This document shows, in pieces, positions 51,865 through 62,698 of a stretch of 64,000 nt of DNA. The position numbers and the translations under genes are program-made. Numbering within the stretch: position 1 is the first letter of the stretch; every line of letters begins with the position of its first letter. The notes beneath the pieces were generated by a model. It did no database searches. It was not told the DNA's origin and saw only the letters and a list, made by a program, of their open reading frames with translations. The stretch is from Chelativorans sp. AA-79 (lineage in GTDB: Bacteria > Pseudomonadota > Alphaproteobacteria > Rhizobiales > Rhizobiaceae): assembly GCF_029457495.1 (NCBI RefSeq), contig NZ_CP120361.1, positions 2,620,001 to 2,684,000 on the forward strand, written 5' to 3'.

Positions 51865-52659
51865 TCAGCGTTCCTTCTTCTCGTCGTCGACGAGATCATC
51901 GAGGAGACGGCTCATCTCTTCCTCGATCGAGGCTTCCTGCCGCTGCTGCGGCGCAGGTTCGGCTGCCGGGGCCGGGTGCCTGGGCGCTTCCGATTCGGGC
52001 CGGATCTCCTCCAGGAACGCGGTGTCTATCTCGTTTTCACGGGCGGAGGGCATCTCCGGTTCGCGGGCGGGCGGCGTGGAGGCGGCGCGCGGCGGCTCCT
52101 GGCGCGCGGCGGGAGCAGGAGACGACATGCGTGGCTGAGGTTCGACCGGCGGCGGGGGCGCGATCGGCGCTTTGCGCTGCTGCATGGGAGGCTCGGGAGC
52201 GGCGGCAGGCTCCGCGCGAGGCGCCTGCATGGGAGAGGCAGGCTGGCGTCTCGGCGTGCTCTCCACCGGGCGCGGCGGCACAGGGGAAACGGGCGACAGG
52301 CTCGGAGACGGAGCGGGAGGACCGGGCTCGCGCCGCGGCTGCGGCGCGGCGGTTAGCGGACGGATGCCCTCTTCCACGACGATGTCGGTGGGGCCGCCGA
52401 TGAGGAGGAGATGTTCCACCTCATCGCGGCGCACGAGCACCAGGCGCCGCCTGTCGTCCACGGCAGCCGCGTCGATGACGGCAAGCCGCGGCGCGCGGTG
52501 GCGCCCGCCGGCGATGAAGGTCCCTCCCGAGCGGTAATTGCGGATGAGGCGCAGGGCGATCAGCAGGAGCACCAGGACGGCGAGCGCGGCGAGCGTCCAG
52601 GCCGCCGCCGCGGCGAATCCTCCCTCCGTCAAATTGCCTAGCCAGCCATTCATCGACAT
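51865..52659 (-). CDS. FliO-like (flagellar biosynthetic) membrane protein
   Basis: 264 aa protein with one N-terminal transmembrane helix (about 15-40), then a small FliO-type domain RLAVIDAAAVDDRRRLVLVRRDEVEHLLLIGG. The remaining 170 residues are Pro/Glu/Ala-rich and low-complexity, ending in an acidic coiled segment (EEEMSRLLDDLVDDEKKER). FliO helps assemble the flagellar export gate, yet there are no flagellar genes nearby. Divergent from cckA. It may be a FliO paralogue with another role. Confidence 0.7.
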   Translation of the reverse strand: MSMNGWLGNLTEGGFAAAAAWTLAALAVLVLLLIALRLIRNYRSGGTFIAGGRHRAPRLAVIDAAAVDDRRRLVLVRRDEVEHLLLIGGPTDIVVEEGIRPLTAAPQPRREPGPPAPSPSLSPVSPVPPRPVESTPRRQPASPMQAPRAEPAAAPEPPMQQRKAPIAPPPPVEPQPRMSSPAPAARQEPPRAASTPPAREPEMPSARENEIDTAFLEEIRPESEAPRHPAPAAEPAPQQRQEASIEEEMSRLLDDLVDDEKKER

Positions 52660-52845
52660 CTCCGGACTATCCGTTCATCTTCAAGCGTTTATAACTAGGC
52701 TTGGATGCGGGGCGCGGCAACCCGGAATCAGGCGCATCCCATGGGGATTGAAAGGCGTGGAATGCGGGCGACCTTGCGCCCCGGCGCGGCCCTGTTATAT
52801 GCGGAAGGAAGCATGGGGCCGCGTGCGAACGGCGCGAGGGAGTGG

Positions 52846-55431
52846 ATGGCCAAGCAGAATGGCACGGAAATGGAAGCGGCGCCCATCATCGATCAGGGGA
52901 TCAGGCCGGGCGTGCTGACGCGGCTGGTCATCTTCATCGTCGTACTGACCGGCTCGGCCCTCGCGGTAGCCCTGTTCCAGGAGCGCGTGGGCGAGGACTT
53001 CCTGCTCGGCGTGCTCGGCGTTCTGGCGATGATCGGCGTCGGCTATCTCTTCGCCAGCGCCATCGGCTTCATCCAGATCGCACGGCGATCCTCCGGCGAC
53101 GAGCTCTCGCGCTCCTTCGTCGATTCGATGAGCGAAGGCCTTATCGTCGCGGATGCGAAGGGCCGCATCCTCTATGTCAACCGCGCCTATGCGGAGCTCA
53201 CCGGGGCCTCCTCATCAGCCGATGTCAAGGCGGTGGAGGCCTTGCTTTCCGACAATGCCGAGGCTGCGCCCACCATCGAGCGGCTTGCCGCCGGGCTGCG
53301 CGACGGGAAGGCCGACGACGGCGAGTTCCGCCTGTCCCGGCCGATCCGCGCCGGGGCCGAGCCGGGCGCGCGCTGGTACCGTGTCTGGGCGCGGGTCTTC
53401 AAGGTGCCGGGCTATCGCATGCCGCTCTCGGCCTGGCTCATCACCGACATTTCCGAGGAACGCGCCGAGCAGGAGCGCTTCTTCCTCGACTTGCAGAAAG
53501 CGATCGATCATCTGGACCACGCGCCGGCGGGCTTCTTCGCGGCCGATCCGGAAGGGCGGCTCACCTATCTCAACGCCACGCTGGCGGAGTGGTTGGGCAT
53601 GGATCTCGCCAATTTCGTGCCCGGCGCGGTCTCGCTCTCGGATCTCGTGGTTGGGGACGGCATGGCGCTCATCCAGGCCGTGAAGGCCGAACATGGAGAA
53701 ACGCGCAATGCCGTGATCGACCTCGACCTTGCGACCACGCGCGGCGAGGTGCTGCCCGTGCGCTTCCTGCACCGGGTGACCGCCTCGCGGGACAGTGCGC
53801 CCGGCCCCACCCGCACGATCGTGCTCAACCGCACGCTGGGCGAGGACGCATCGACCGACCTGCGCGCCTCGGAGGTGCGGTTCACGCGCTTCTTCAATTC
53901 GACGCCCATGGCGATCGCCAGCGTCGACCAGGAGGGGCGCATCCTGCGCACCAATGCGCCCTTCCTGTCGCTGTTTTCGACCGTGGTCGACCGGGACGCC
54001 GTGGACCGGCGCATCAGGCTGGACATGGTGATGCACCAGCGCGACCGGGAGGCTTTCGCGCTCGCGCTCGAGAAGGCCAAGCAGCGCCAGGCCGACATCA
54101 CGCCCATCGACACGGTGCTGCCGGACGACGAGGAGCGCCACATGCGCTTCTACGTCAATGCCGTGGCCGATCCCGGCGGCGGCGAGGCGGCGGAGGAAGC
54201 GGCCATCGTCTATGCGGTGGAGACCACCGAGCAGAAAGCGCTGGAAGCGCAGATGGCCCAGAGCCAGAAGATGCAGGCGGTGGGGCAGCTCGCGGGCGGC
54301 ATCGCGCACGACTTCAACAACGTGCTGACTGCCATCATCATGGCGTCCGACCTGCTTCTGACCAATCACCGGCCGTCCGATCCGTCCTTCCCGGACATCA
54401 TGAACATCAAGCAGAATGCCAACCGCGCGGCCTCGCTGGTGCGCCAGCTCCTGGCCTTCTCGCGGCGGCAGACGCTGCGGCCGGAGGTGCTCAACCTCAC
54501 CGATGTGCTGGCCGATATCCGCATGCTGCTCTCGCGGCTGGTCGGCAACGACGTCACGCTCACCGTTGAGCACGGCCGCGACCTGTGGCCCGTAAAGGCC
54601 GATATCGGTCAGTTCGAGCAGGTGATCGTGAACCTCGCGGTCAATGCGCGCGATGCGATGCCTGAACGCGGCCGGCTCACCGTGCGGACCAGGAACGTGA
54701 CCGCGGAGGAGTGCGCAGCATTGCCCTATCGCGAGCTCCAGCCGGCCGACTATGTGGTGGTCGAGGTGGAGGATACGGGTACGGGCATCCCGCCGGAGGT
54801 GCAGAAGAAGATCTTCGAGCCGTTCTTCACCACCAAGGAGGTGGGGAAGGGAACCGGCCTCGGCCTTTCCATGGTCTACGGCATCGTCAAGCAGACCGGC
54901 GGCTTCATCTTCTGTGATTCGGAGGTGGGCAAGGGGACCACCTTCCGCATCTTCCTGCCGCGGCATGTGCCGACTCCGGCCGAAGCCGCAGCCGAAAAAG
55001 CTGCCGCGAACGGGGCGGCCGAGCCGGCGCAGAGAAAGGACGTCAACCGCGACCTTTCCGGCTCCGCGCGCGTGCTGCTCGTGGAGGACGAGGACGCCGT
55101 CAGGATGGGCAGCGTGCGCGCGCTCACCTCGCGCGGCTACGAGGTGCACGAGGCGAGTTCCGGCACCGAAGCGCTCGAGATCTTCAACGCGCTCGAGGGA
55201 AAGGTCGACATCGTCGTGTCGGACGTGGTGATGCCGGAGATGGACGGGCCGACGCTTTTGCGCGAATTGCGCAAGGTGCAGCCGGGAATCAAGTTCATCT
55301 TCGTTTCAGGCTATGCCGAGGACGCCTTCGCCAAGAACCTGCCCGAGGACGCCATTTTCGGCTTCCTTCCAAAACCCTTCTCGCTCAAGCAGTTGGCGAC
55401 GACGGTTAAGGAGATGCTGGAGCAAGAATAG
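52846..55431 (+). CDS. cckA: Hybrid sensor histidine kinase CckA
   Basis: About 861 aa. Two N-terminal transmembrane segments, tandem PAS domains (about 90-210, 220-330 and 340-470), a HisKA domain with catalytic His488 in GGIAHDFNN, an ATPase domain ([38 protein letters not shown]) and a C-terminal receiver with phospho-acceptor Asp793 ([13 protein letters not shown]). This is the architecture of CckA, which via ChpT phosphorylates CtrA and controls the cell cycle in alphaproteobacteria. Start uncertain: ATG 52846 (GAGGGAG) or 52813. Confidence 0.94.
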   Translation: MAKQNGTEMEAAPIIDQGIRPGVLTRLVIFIVVLTGSALAVALFQERVGEDFLLGVLGVLAMIGVGYLFASAIGFIQIARRSSGDELSRSFVDSMSEGLIVADAKGRILYVNRAYAELTGASSSADVKAVEALLSDNAEAAPTIERLAAGLRDGKADDGEFRLSRPIRAGAEPGARWYRVWARVFKVPGYRMPLSAWLITDISEERAEQERFFLDLQKAIDHLDHAPAGFFAADPEGRLTYLNATLAEWLGMDLANFVPGAVSLSDLVVGDGMALIQAVKAEHGETRNAVIDLDLATTRGEVLPVRFLHRVTASRDSAPGPTRTIVLNRTLGEDASTDLRASEVRFTRFFNSTPMAIASVDQEGRILRTNAPFLSLFSTVVDRDAVDRRIRLDMVMHQRDREAFALALEKAKQRQADITPIDTVLPDDEERHMRFYVNAVADPGGGEAAEEAAIVYAVETTEQKALEAQMAQSQKMQAVGQLAGGIAHDFNNVLTAIIMASDLLLTNHRPSDPSFPDIMNIKQNANRAASLVRQLLAFSRRQTLRPEVLNLTDVLADIRMLLSRLVGNDVTLTVEHGRDLWPVKADIGQFEQVIVNLAVNARDAMPERGRLTVRTRNVTAEECAALPYRELQPADYVVVEVEDTGTGIPPEVQKKIFEPFFTTKEVGKGTGLGLSMVYGIVKQTGGFIFCDSEVGKGTTFRIFLPRHVPTPAEAAAEKAAANGAAEPAQRKDVNRDLSGSARVLLVEDEDAVRMGSVRALTSRGYEVHEASSGTEALEIFNALEGKVDIVVSDVVMPEMDGPTLLRELRKVQPGIKFIFVSGYAEDAFAKNLPEDAIFGFLPKPFSLKQLATTVKEMLEQE

Positions 55432-55479
55432 CCAGACGCGAACAGCATGATCCGGGGGTTGAGGGTGTTGCACAAACCT

Positions 55480-55497
55480 CCGTCGGTCCCCCGACGG
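55480..55497. terminator. Hairpin between convergent cckA and pncB
   Basis: CCGTCGG (55480-55486), loop TCCC, CCGACGG (55491-55497): a perfect 7-bp stem 49 bp after cckA and 12 bp after pncB on the other strand. No T-run; it could serve both directions. Confidence 0.45.
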
Positions 55498-55508
55498 CAA
55501 CTCTGTCC

Positions 55509-56813
55509 TCACACCGCCACAGGCTGGCGGACGCGGTTGTGGCCGCCGAACACCCGAAGGTAGCGCTGGATTTCCGCGGGATCGCCCGTGGCTTTTTCCG
55601 GGTTGTCGGAGAGCTTCACCGCGGGCCGGCCATTCGCCTCGCTGACCTTGCAAACGAGCGAGATGGCCTTGAGCCTGGCGATCTCTTCCGGTGCGCAGCC
55701 CTCGAAGTCGTTGGTGAGATTGGTGCCCCAGCCGAAGGCCATGCGCACCCGGCCCTTGAAGTGCTTGTAGGTGCGCTCGATCGTGTCGACATCGAGTGCA
55801 TCGGAGAAGATGAGGAGCTTTTCGCGCGGGTCCCGGCCGTGCTTCTTCCACCAGGCGATGATGCGCTCGCCACCCTCGACGGGCGGCGCGCTGTCGGGCC
55901 GGAAGCCGGTCCAATCAGCCACCCACTCGGGCGCGGCCTGCAGGAAGGATTCGGTGCCGAACGTATCGGGAAGCACGATCAGGAGATTGCCGCCATAATA
56001 GCTCTGCCAGTCGCGGAGCACCTGGTAGGGCGAGGCCTTCAACTCTTCGTCCTTGTCGGTAAGGGCGGCAAGAACCATGGGAAGCTCATGGGCGTTGGTG
56101 CCCAGCGCCTCCAGGTCCGTGTCCATGGCAAGAAGCACGTTGGACGTGCCGGTGAAGGCTTCGCCGATTCCTTCCTTGAGGGCCTCCACGCACCAGCGCT
56201 GCCAGAGGAAGGAATGGCGGCGGCGTGTGCCGAAATCCGAGATGCGGATCTCGGGATATTTCTTCAGCCGCTCGACCTTTTCCCAGACCTTGGCCTTGGC
56301 GCGGGCATAGAGCACGTCGAGCGCGAACGGGCCGAGGGAGCGCATGGCCGCGCGCGAGCGCAGCTCGTTGACGATCGCCAGGGCCGGGATCTCCCACATG
56401 GTGGTTTCCATCCAGCGTCCATGGAAATGGAGTTCGAGCTGGCCGTCGCGGCGGGAAAGCTCGTATTCGGGCAGGCGGAAATCGGCGAGCCAGGCGAGGA
56501 ATTCGGGCTGGAAGATCTGCTTGCGGCCATAGAAGCTGTTGCCGGCGAGCCAGATCATCTCCTTCTTCGCAAAACGGATGGAGCGGGCATGGTCGAGCTG
56601 CTCGCGCAGCTCGCCCTCGTCGATCTCTGCGGCGAGGTGGACGTTTCTGTTGCGGTTGGTCAGCGAGAAGGTGGCGTCCACATGCGGATAGAGGCCCCAG
56701 ATCATCTGCAGCATCAGCAGCTTGTAGAAATCCGTATCCAGCAAGCTGCGGCAGATCGGGTCGAGCTTCCACGTGTGGTTGTAGACGCGGCGTGCGATAT
56801 CGGTCTTGGTCAT
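55509..56813 (-). CDS. pncB: Nicotinate phosphoribosyltransferase
   Basis: 434 aa enzyme of NAD salvage making nicotinate mononucleotide with [17 protein letters not shown] near the N-terminus, the active-site His in [24 protein letters not shown], and [23 protein letters not shown] with [11 protein letters not shown] for PRPP binding. Start at 56813 ([15 protein letters not shown]). Stands alone, convergent with cckA. Confidence 0.96.
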   Translation of the reverse strand: MTKTDIARRVYNHTWKLDPICRSLLDTDFYKLLMLQMIWGLYPHVDATFSLTNRNRNVHLAAEIDEGELREQLDHARSIRFAKKEMIWLAGNSFYGRKQIFQPEFLAWLADFRLPEYELSRRDGQLELHFHGRWMETTMWEIPALAIVNELRSRAAMRSLGPFALDVLYARAKAKVWEKVERLKKYPEIRISDFGTRRRHSFLWQRWCVEALKEGIGEAFTGTSNVLLAMDTDLEALGTNAHELPMVLAALTDKDEELKASPYQVLRDWQSYYGGNLLIVLPDTFGTESFLQAAPEWVADWTGFRPDSAPPVEGGERIIAWWKKHGRDPREKLLIFSDALDVDTIERTYKHFKGRVRMAFGWGTNLTNDFEGCAPEEIARLKAISLVCKVSEANGRPAVKLSDNPEKATGDPAEIQRYLRVFGGHNRVRQPVAV

Positions 56814-57067
56814 GGCGCCCATTCCGCTTGGCCAGTCGGCGGATCGGCAGAAGCCTCGCACACGGGTGCTCTCCGCATCTTCAAGCGCAACCCACACTCC
56901 TATGAGGCAAATGTCAATCTGCCCCGCGCTACGGGAATGGGAACAATCGCCGGAGGATGGCGTTCTTGCCGGCGAGGGCCCCAAGGCCGGTGTTAGGATA
57001 TCCTTGACCTTTCACCATCCACACTGGGCAAAATGTCAACCTCGGGGGGCAATTTCGAGGAGTAGCC

Positions 57068-57403
57068 ATGGATGGCTCGAACTCACCCCTCTCGATGTGC
57101 GGCGCCGCCGCGGGTTTGCTGATATCCATTTTGATCCTGCCTTCCGCAGGGCTTGCCCACGACGCCAAATCGGGCTGGACGTACCCTTACGCGTGCTGCT
57201 CCAACAATGACTGCCGGGAGGTGCCGGCAAGTGTCATTTCGGAGCGGCCGGAAGGCTATGTCATCAACACGACCGGGGAGGTGGTCGCCTATAGCGACAG
57301 GCGCGTAAGGCAGTCGCCGGATGGCGTTTATCACTGGTGCTCGGTCGCCGGCGCCGACACGACGCGCACCATCTGCCTCTTCGTGCCGCCAAAATCGTTC
57401 TAA
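57068..57403 (+). CDS. Small secreted cysteine-rich protein
   Basis: 111 aa with a signal peptide cleaved after Ala30 (GLA-HD). The mature 81 residues have five cysteines: Cys43, Cys44, Cys49, Cys91 and Cys103, in the arrangement YPYACCSNNDCREVP … HWCS … TICLFVP. Proteins with this AHD…CCS…DC opening recur in Rhizobiales as hypotheticals. The five (odd) cysteines suggest a disulfide pattern or metal site. Start ATG 57068 after GAGGAGTAGCC. Function unknown. Confidence 0.75.
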   Translation: MDGSNSPLSMCGAAAGLLISILILPSAGLAHDAKSGWTYPYACCSNNDCREVPASVISERPEGYVINTTGEVVAYSDRRVRQSPDGVYHWCSVAGADTTRTICLFVPPKSF

Positions 57404-57417
57404 CGGACGTTCGGGCC

Positions 57418-57675
57418 TCAGGCTTCTTCGCGCGGATCCTGCGATCCGTCGGAGGAGGTTGCGAGCGTGATGCTGTCGATCACGCCGAAATCCTGGGATT
57501 TCACCCCGCTGGCCACCTTGAGGAACCCGCCTGAGGCGAGGCCGCGCCGGAGCAATTCGCGCACGGCGGCCGCCCGGCTTGGCATGCGGTTCTCGAAACG
57601 AAAATCCTCGAGCGCCTTCAATTCCTCGGCGCTCAACATGATCTGCAGACGTTCCGGTCGCTCCAGAGCGGCCAC
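57418..57675 (-). CDS. Ribbon-helix-helix-like small DNA-binding protein
   Basis: 85 aa protein with a short strand (RLQIMLSAEELKALEDF) followed by two helices (RMPSRAAAVRELLRRGLAS), the pattern of Arc/MetJ/CopG ribbon-helix-helix proteins, and a ~35-residue C-terminal tail. Convergent with the secreted-protein gene (14-bp gap). It is divergent from the small gene at 57926 across an AT-rich region with an AATGAGT inverted pair, a possible operator. No toxin partner is visible next to it. Confidence 0.7.
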   Translation of the reverse strand: MAALERPERLQIMLSAEELKALEDFRFENRMPSRAAAVRELLRRGLASGGFLKVASGVKSQDFGVIDSITLATSSDGSQDPREEA

Positions 57676-57754
57676 GTGAGTCCTCCTAAGCTGGCAGCAT
57701 CGTTCCAGATGCTTCAGTTAGGTGGGAATGGGGAATTGTCAGTCAAGTGATAAG

Positions 57755-57822
57755 AATGAGTAACTGGCTGATTTTTTGTATGTGGCTTGGGAGATGCATT
57801 CTTTGGATTTTACTAACTCATT
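57755..57822. promoter_or_regulatory. AATGAGT inverted pair in AT-rich divergent promoter region
   Basis: AATGAGT (57755-57761) and its inverse ACTCATT (57816-57822), 54 bp apart, in the most AT-rich stretch of the area (57730-57850). Placed between the RHH gene and the 57926 gene. Could be an operator for the RHH protein; this is inference. Confidence 0.35.
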
Positions 57823-57925
57823 GAAAAATAATGGATTACTCGTTGCGTGCGGCTTCGGAGCGGCCTATTGTAGCGATCTTCGTCGGCGGCAATCGGCGGC
57901 GGCAGGAGAAGCTAGGAGGCCGTTC

Positions 57926-58183
57926 ATGACGCGATTTTCAGTCACGCTGCTGCGGGAGCTGCAAATGGCGGTCGGACAGGCGCTGGAGCGTGAGGGCGTG
58001 CTGAATGTTCCGGCCGTGGCCTGGGAGATGAAAGCGCGGTTTCCGGAGGTGAGCGTCGCGGAGCTGGAAGCGGAGATATTGGCGCACGGCATGGCACTGA
58101 ACGCGGCGATGTTCTTCCACGGACCGTTCTCGCATAGCGGGCATCCCCGGAGCCGCCGCTGCGAGGGAAGCACGTTGCATTGA
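57926..58183 (+). CDS. Small hypothetical protein, 85 aa
   Basis: MTRFSVTLLRELQMAVGQALE start, a predicted helical body (VAWEMKARFPEVSVAELEAEILAHGMALN), then a His/Arg-rich tail. A very good AGGAGG lies 7 nt before ATG 57926, which is the main support for the gene. Family not recognised. The pattern E-x-x-x-LV…AEILAHG suggests a small helical regulatory or adaptor protein. Confidence 0.6.
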   Translation: MTRFSVTLLRELQMAVGQALEREGVLNVPAVAWEMKARFPEVSVAELEAEILAHGMALNAAMFFHGPFSHSGHPRSRRCEGSTLH

Positions 58184-58355
58184 AGCATGGACGGTTCGTC
58201 CTGCCCAGCATCGCTCGAGGCGGATCACCGCTCGACTGCCGCATTTGCGCAACGCCGGTGATTCCATTCGGCTGTAAACGCCAATGCTCCGCTTCCGCTT
58301 GCCAGACAAGGTGTGAAAACGCCTTTTCCTCTCGTGCAGAAATGTGCGGCCAAAT

Positions 58356-59888
<1,533 letters not shown>

Positions 59889-60031
59889 GAACTCCTCCCT
59901 CGCGGAAAGGCAGCAGGAGAACGGCAATAGGGAAGCAAGGAGTCGGCATCGACGCTATGCTTCGAGGCAGGCTCCGACGCCACAGCGCCGCTTTGGTCCC
60001 ATCTCCGCATTGCCCTACCGCCTTATCCCCT

Positions 60032-60472
60032 CTACCACGCTCCCGTGTTCTGCATGGAAGCCCAGGGCTCGGCCTTCGGCTTCGCCTCGCCCTTCTGCAG
60101 GATCTCGATGGAGATACCGTCGGGCGAGCGCACGAAGGCCATCTTTCCGTCGCGCGGCGGACGATTGATGGTCACGTTCGCATCCATCAGGCGCTGGCAC
60201 AGCGCGTAGATGTCGTCTACCTCATAGGCCAGATGGCCGAAGTTGCGGCCGCCCTGATAGTCTTCCGGATCCCAGTTGTAAGTGAGCTCGACCAGCGGTG
60301 CCTTCTCCTGCTCGGCCCTTGCCATGTCATCCGGTGCGGCAAGAAAGATGAGCGTATAGCGGCCCGCCTCGTTCTCGGAACGGCGAACCTCCTTGAGGCC
60401 CAGCTTGTTGCAGTAGAAGTCCAGCGATTCGTCCATGTCGCGGACGCGGACCATCGTGTGCAGGTAACGCAT
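60032..60472 (-). CDS. gloA: Glyoxalase I-like VOC enzyme (lactoylglutathione lyase)
   Basis: 146 aa vicinal-oxygen-chelate protein. All four expected metal ligands are in place: His in RYLHTMVRV, Glu in LVELTYNW, His in FGHLAYEV and Glu in SIEILQKG. Best matched to glyoxalase I, which converts methylglyoxal-glutathione hemithioacetal to lactoylglutathione. A methylmalonyl-CoA epimerase is the other VOC option given the pccB neighbour, but the NKLGLKEVRRSENEAGRYT region fits GloA. Start MRYLHTMV at 60472. Confidence 0.87.
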   Translation of the reverse strand: MRYLHTMVRVRDMDESLDFYCNKLGLKEVRRSENEAGRYTLIFLAAPDDMARAEQEKAPLVELTYNWDPEDYQGGRNFGHLAYEVDDIYALCQRLMDANVTINRPPRDGKMAFVRSPDGISIEILQKGEAKPKAEPWASMQNTGAW

Positions 60473-60688
60473 TCGGCTTCCTTTCCTTTTCGTCAGGCGG
60501 GGAACATAGGGCTCTGCCGCTATGCCGGGCAATGGCAAATCTGCGCCATCACCGCGCCGCGTTACAGTTCGCTACAGTATATCCGGGTGCTGTTGAAAAT
60601 CTTAGGCGGCCCTTGCTAAGGCAGGAAGAAGCGATGCTATCCTGCCGGTGAGAGAATCAAACCACCGGACTTGGGAAGGCAAGACGAA

Positions 60689-61282
60689 ATGGAGGATAAA
60701 TCCTCGACGAATCGAGGGCTTGCAGAGAACGAAGCCCGGGGGGCGGGCAACACTGAAGAGACGTCCGACGCGATCGAGATCGCCGGTGCGATCAAATGGT
60801 TCGATGTCGCCAAGGGATTTGGCTTCATCCTGCCCGAGACACCCGAGCTGGGCGATGTTCTCCTGCATGTATCCTGCCTTCGGCGCGACGGGCACCAGAC
60901 CGCGCTGAGCGGTGCCCGCGTCGTCTGCCTCGCCAGGCAGGGCGAAAAGGGATTGCAGGCGTTCAAGGTGCTCTCGATGGACATCTCCACGGCGGTGCAT
61001 CCCGCCGAGGACCAGATGCAACGCACACGCCTCGCGGTGGTCCCCGAAAGCGGGCTCGAGCGGGCGCTGGTAAAATGGTTCAACCGCACCAAGGGCTTCG
61101 GCTTTCTTACGCGCGGTGAGGGGACGGAAGACATCTTCGTTCATATGGAGACGCTTCGCCGCTACGGAGTGACCGAACTCAGGCCGGGCCAGGTCGTTCT
61201 GGTGCGGTTCGGGCGCGGGGAGAAAGGCCTTATGGCCGCCGAAATCCATCCTGATATTGGCACACTGCCCATCTCCCACTGA
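60689..61282 (+). CDS. Double cold-shock-domain protein
   Basis: 197 aa protein with two CSDs: first around GAIKWFDVAKGFGFILPETP (RNP1 KGFGFI), second around ALVKWFNRTKGFGFLTRGEG (RNP1 KGFGFL; RNP2 DIFVHM). The first domain has a changed RNP2 (VLLHVS). Tandem CSD proteins are typical of alphaproteobacteria (CspC/CspD type of Caulobacter). ATG 60689 with GGAAGG upstream; TTG 60671 is an alternative. Nucleic-acid chaperone role inferred. Confidence 0.92.
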   Translation: MEDKSSTNRGLAENEARGAGNTEETSDAIEIAGAIKWFDVAKGFGFILPETPELGDVLLHVSCLRRDGHQTALSGARVVCLARQGEKGLQAFKVLSMDISTAVHPAEDQMQRTRLAVVPESGLERALVKWFNRTKGFGFLTRGEGTEDIFVHMETLRRYGVTELRPGQVVLVRFGRGEKGLMAAEIHPDIGTLPISH

Positions 61283-61319
61283 GTTCCCGTTCCAGAAACG
61301 GGCAGCCGAGGAAGTGTCC

Positions 61320-61790
61320 ATGCGTCTCCTGCCGGTGTTTCTGCTCCTGCTCCTGCTCTGCGCGCCTGCGCGCGCCGAGCAGCCCATGCTGCTGCAGGTG
61401 CATCCCGACCGCCTGGTGGCCGAAACGGCCACGGGCGAGAAGAGCTTCTCCATCGAGGTGGCGGACGACAGCTACGAACGCCAGCGCGGCCTGATGTTCC
61501 GCGAGACGATGGCGGACGACAGGGGCATGCTCTTCGTTTTCCAGGGGAGCGGGCAACGCGGTTTCTGGATGCAGAACACGCCGATGCCGCTCGACCTGCT
61601 TTTCATCGGCGAGGACGGAAGGGTGAGAGCGATCGAGCATGGCGAACCGTTCTCCACCGATAGTATCGCTCCTCCGGTCGAGACCCAGTTCGTGCTTGAA
61701 CTGAAGGCCGGAACGGCGCAAAAGGCGGGTATTGAAGTCGGTGATCGTCTTCGCCACCCGCTCATCGACGCGGTTGCCGACAATGGGTGA
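61320..61790 (+). CDS. DUF192 periplasmic protein
   Basis: 156 aa with a signal peptide (LLPVFLLLLLLCAPARAEQ). Mature domain matches DUF192: VADDSYERQRGLMFRETM, GMLFVFQGSG and GFWMQNTPMPLDLLFIGEDG. Function unknown across bacteria. 37 bp after the cold-shock gene, and its end overlaps or abuts the hydrolase gene, so a small operon is likely. Confidence 0.9.
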   Translation: MRLLPVFLLLLLLCAPARAEQPMLLQVHPDRLVAETATGEKSFSIEVADDSYERQRGLMFRETMADDRGMLFVFQGSGQRGFWMQNTPMPLDLLFIGEDGRVRAIEHGEPFSTDSIAPPVETQFVLELKAGTAQKAGIEVGDRLRHPLIDAVADNG

Positions 61791-61816
61791 AACGGGCAGG
61801 GCGGTTCTACGGGCGC

Positions 61817-62572
61817 ATGCAGTTCTTCAGCCATGACGGTTTCGAGCTTGCCTTCGTCGACGAAGGCGAGGGCGATCCGGTTCTCCTGATCCATGGGTTC
61901 GCCTCAACGCATCATGTCAACTGGGTCGCGCCCGGATGGGTGAAAACCCTGAGGGATGCCGGCTATCGGGTGATCGCGCTCGACAATCGCGGCCATGGCC
62001 GCTCCACCAAGAGCCATGACGCGCAGGACTACACGCCGGAAAAGATGGCCGATGACGCTGCCGCGCTGCTCGACCATCTCGGCATCCCCCGCGCCCATGT
62101 GATGGGTTATTCCATGGGAGCGCGGGTCGCGGCCTTCCTGGCGCTGAGACATCCCGATCGCGTGGCGACGCTGGTCTTCGGCGGCCTCGGGATCGGCATG
62201 GTGGAAGGTGTGGGCGAGTGGGACGTGATCGCCGAGGCTCTTCTGACGGAGGACCCGGAGGGCATCACCCATCCGCGCGGCCGCATGTTCCGCAGCTTCG
62301 CCGACCAGACGAAGAGCGACCGGCAGGCACTTGCCGCCTGCATCTCCACTTCGCGCACGCTCCTGACGCGCGGCGAGGTCGCGCGGATCCGCCAGCCGGC
62401 GCTGGTCGCCGTGGGGACCAAGGACGACATCGCCGGCGCGCCGGAGCCGATGGCCGCGCTCCTGCCGCAGGGCGAGGCGTTCTCGATCGACCGCCGCGAC
62501 CACATGCTTTCGGTCGGAGACAAGACCTTCAAGGCGCGGGTGCTGGAGTTCCTGGCGGCACACCCGCTATAG
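61817..62572 (+). CDS. Alpha/beta-fold hydrolase
   Basis: 251 aa serine hydrolase. HG oxyanion-type LLIHGFASTHHVN, IALDNRGHGRSTK, nucleophile elbow GYSMGARVA (Gly-x-Ser-x-Gly, Ser near 104), Asp in VGTKDDIAGAP and His in DRRDHMLSVGDK. Substrate unknown; closest in look to esterase/lactonase type members. ATG 61817 (MQFFSHDGFELAF) is preferred; GTG 61787 is possible. Confidence 0.9.
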   Translation: MQFFSHDGFELAFVDEGEGDPVLLIHGFASTHHVNWVAPGWVKTLRDAGYRVIALDNRGHGRSTKSHDAQDYTPEKMADDAAALLDHLGIPRAHVMGYSMGARVAAFLALRHPDRVATLVFGGLGIGMVEGVGEWDVIAEALLTEDPEGITHPRGRMFRSFADQTKSDRQALAACISTSRTLLTRGEVARIRQPALVAVGTKDDIAGAPEPMAALLPQGEAFSIDRRDHMLSVGDKTFKARVLEFLAAHPL

Positions 62573-62698
62573 CCAGTTCAATCCTTCCCCGCCGCGGAAT
62601 CTTCAAGGAGCCGGAACTCTCCCTTGACAACTCGGCTTGTTGTCGGAGCATCGCGGCGAAGCCCTTACGGCATCCGTGCCGAAGCGTTGGAGGAGTTC

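Noticed and set aside
53215..55149. 644-residue minus-strand ORF over cckA
   Set aside because: Antisense shadow; CckA domains fully account for the coding signal.
59957..60619. 220-aa plus-strand ORF opposite the VOC gene
   Set aside because: Antisense to a VOC enzyme with all four metal ligands; no domain in the ORF.
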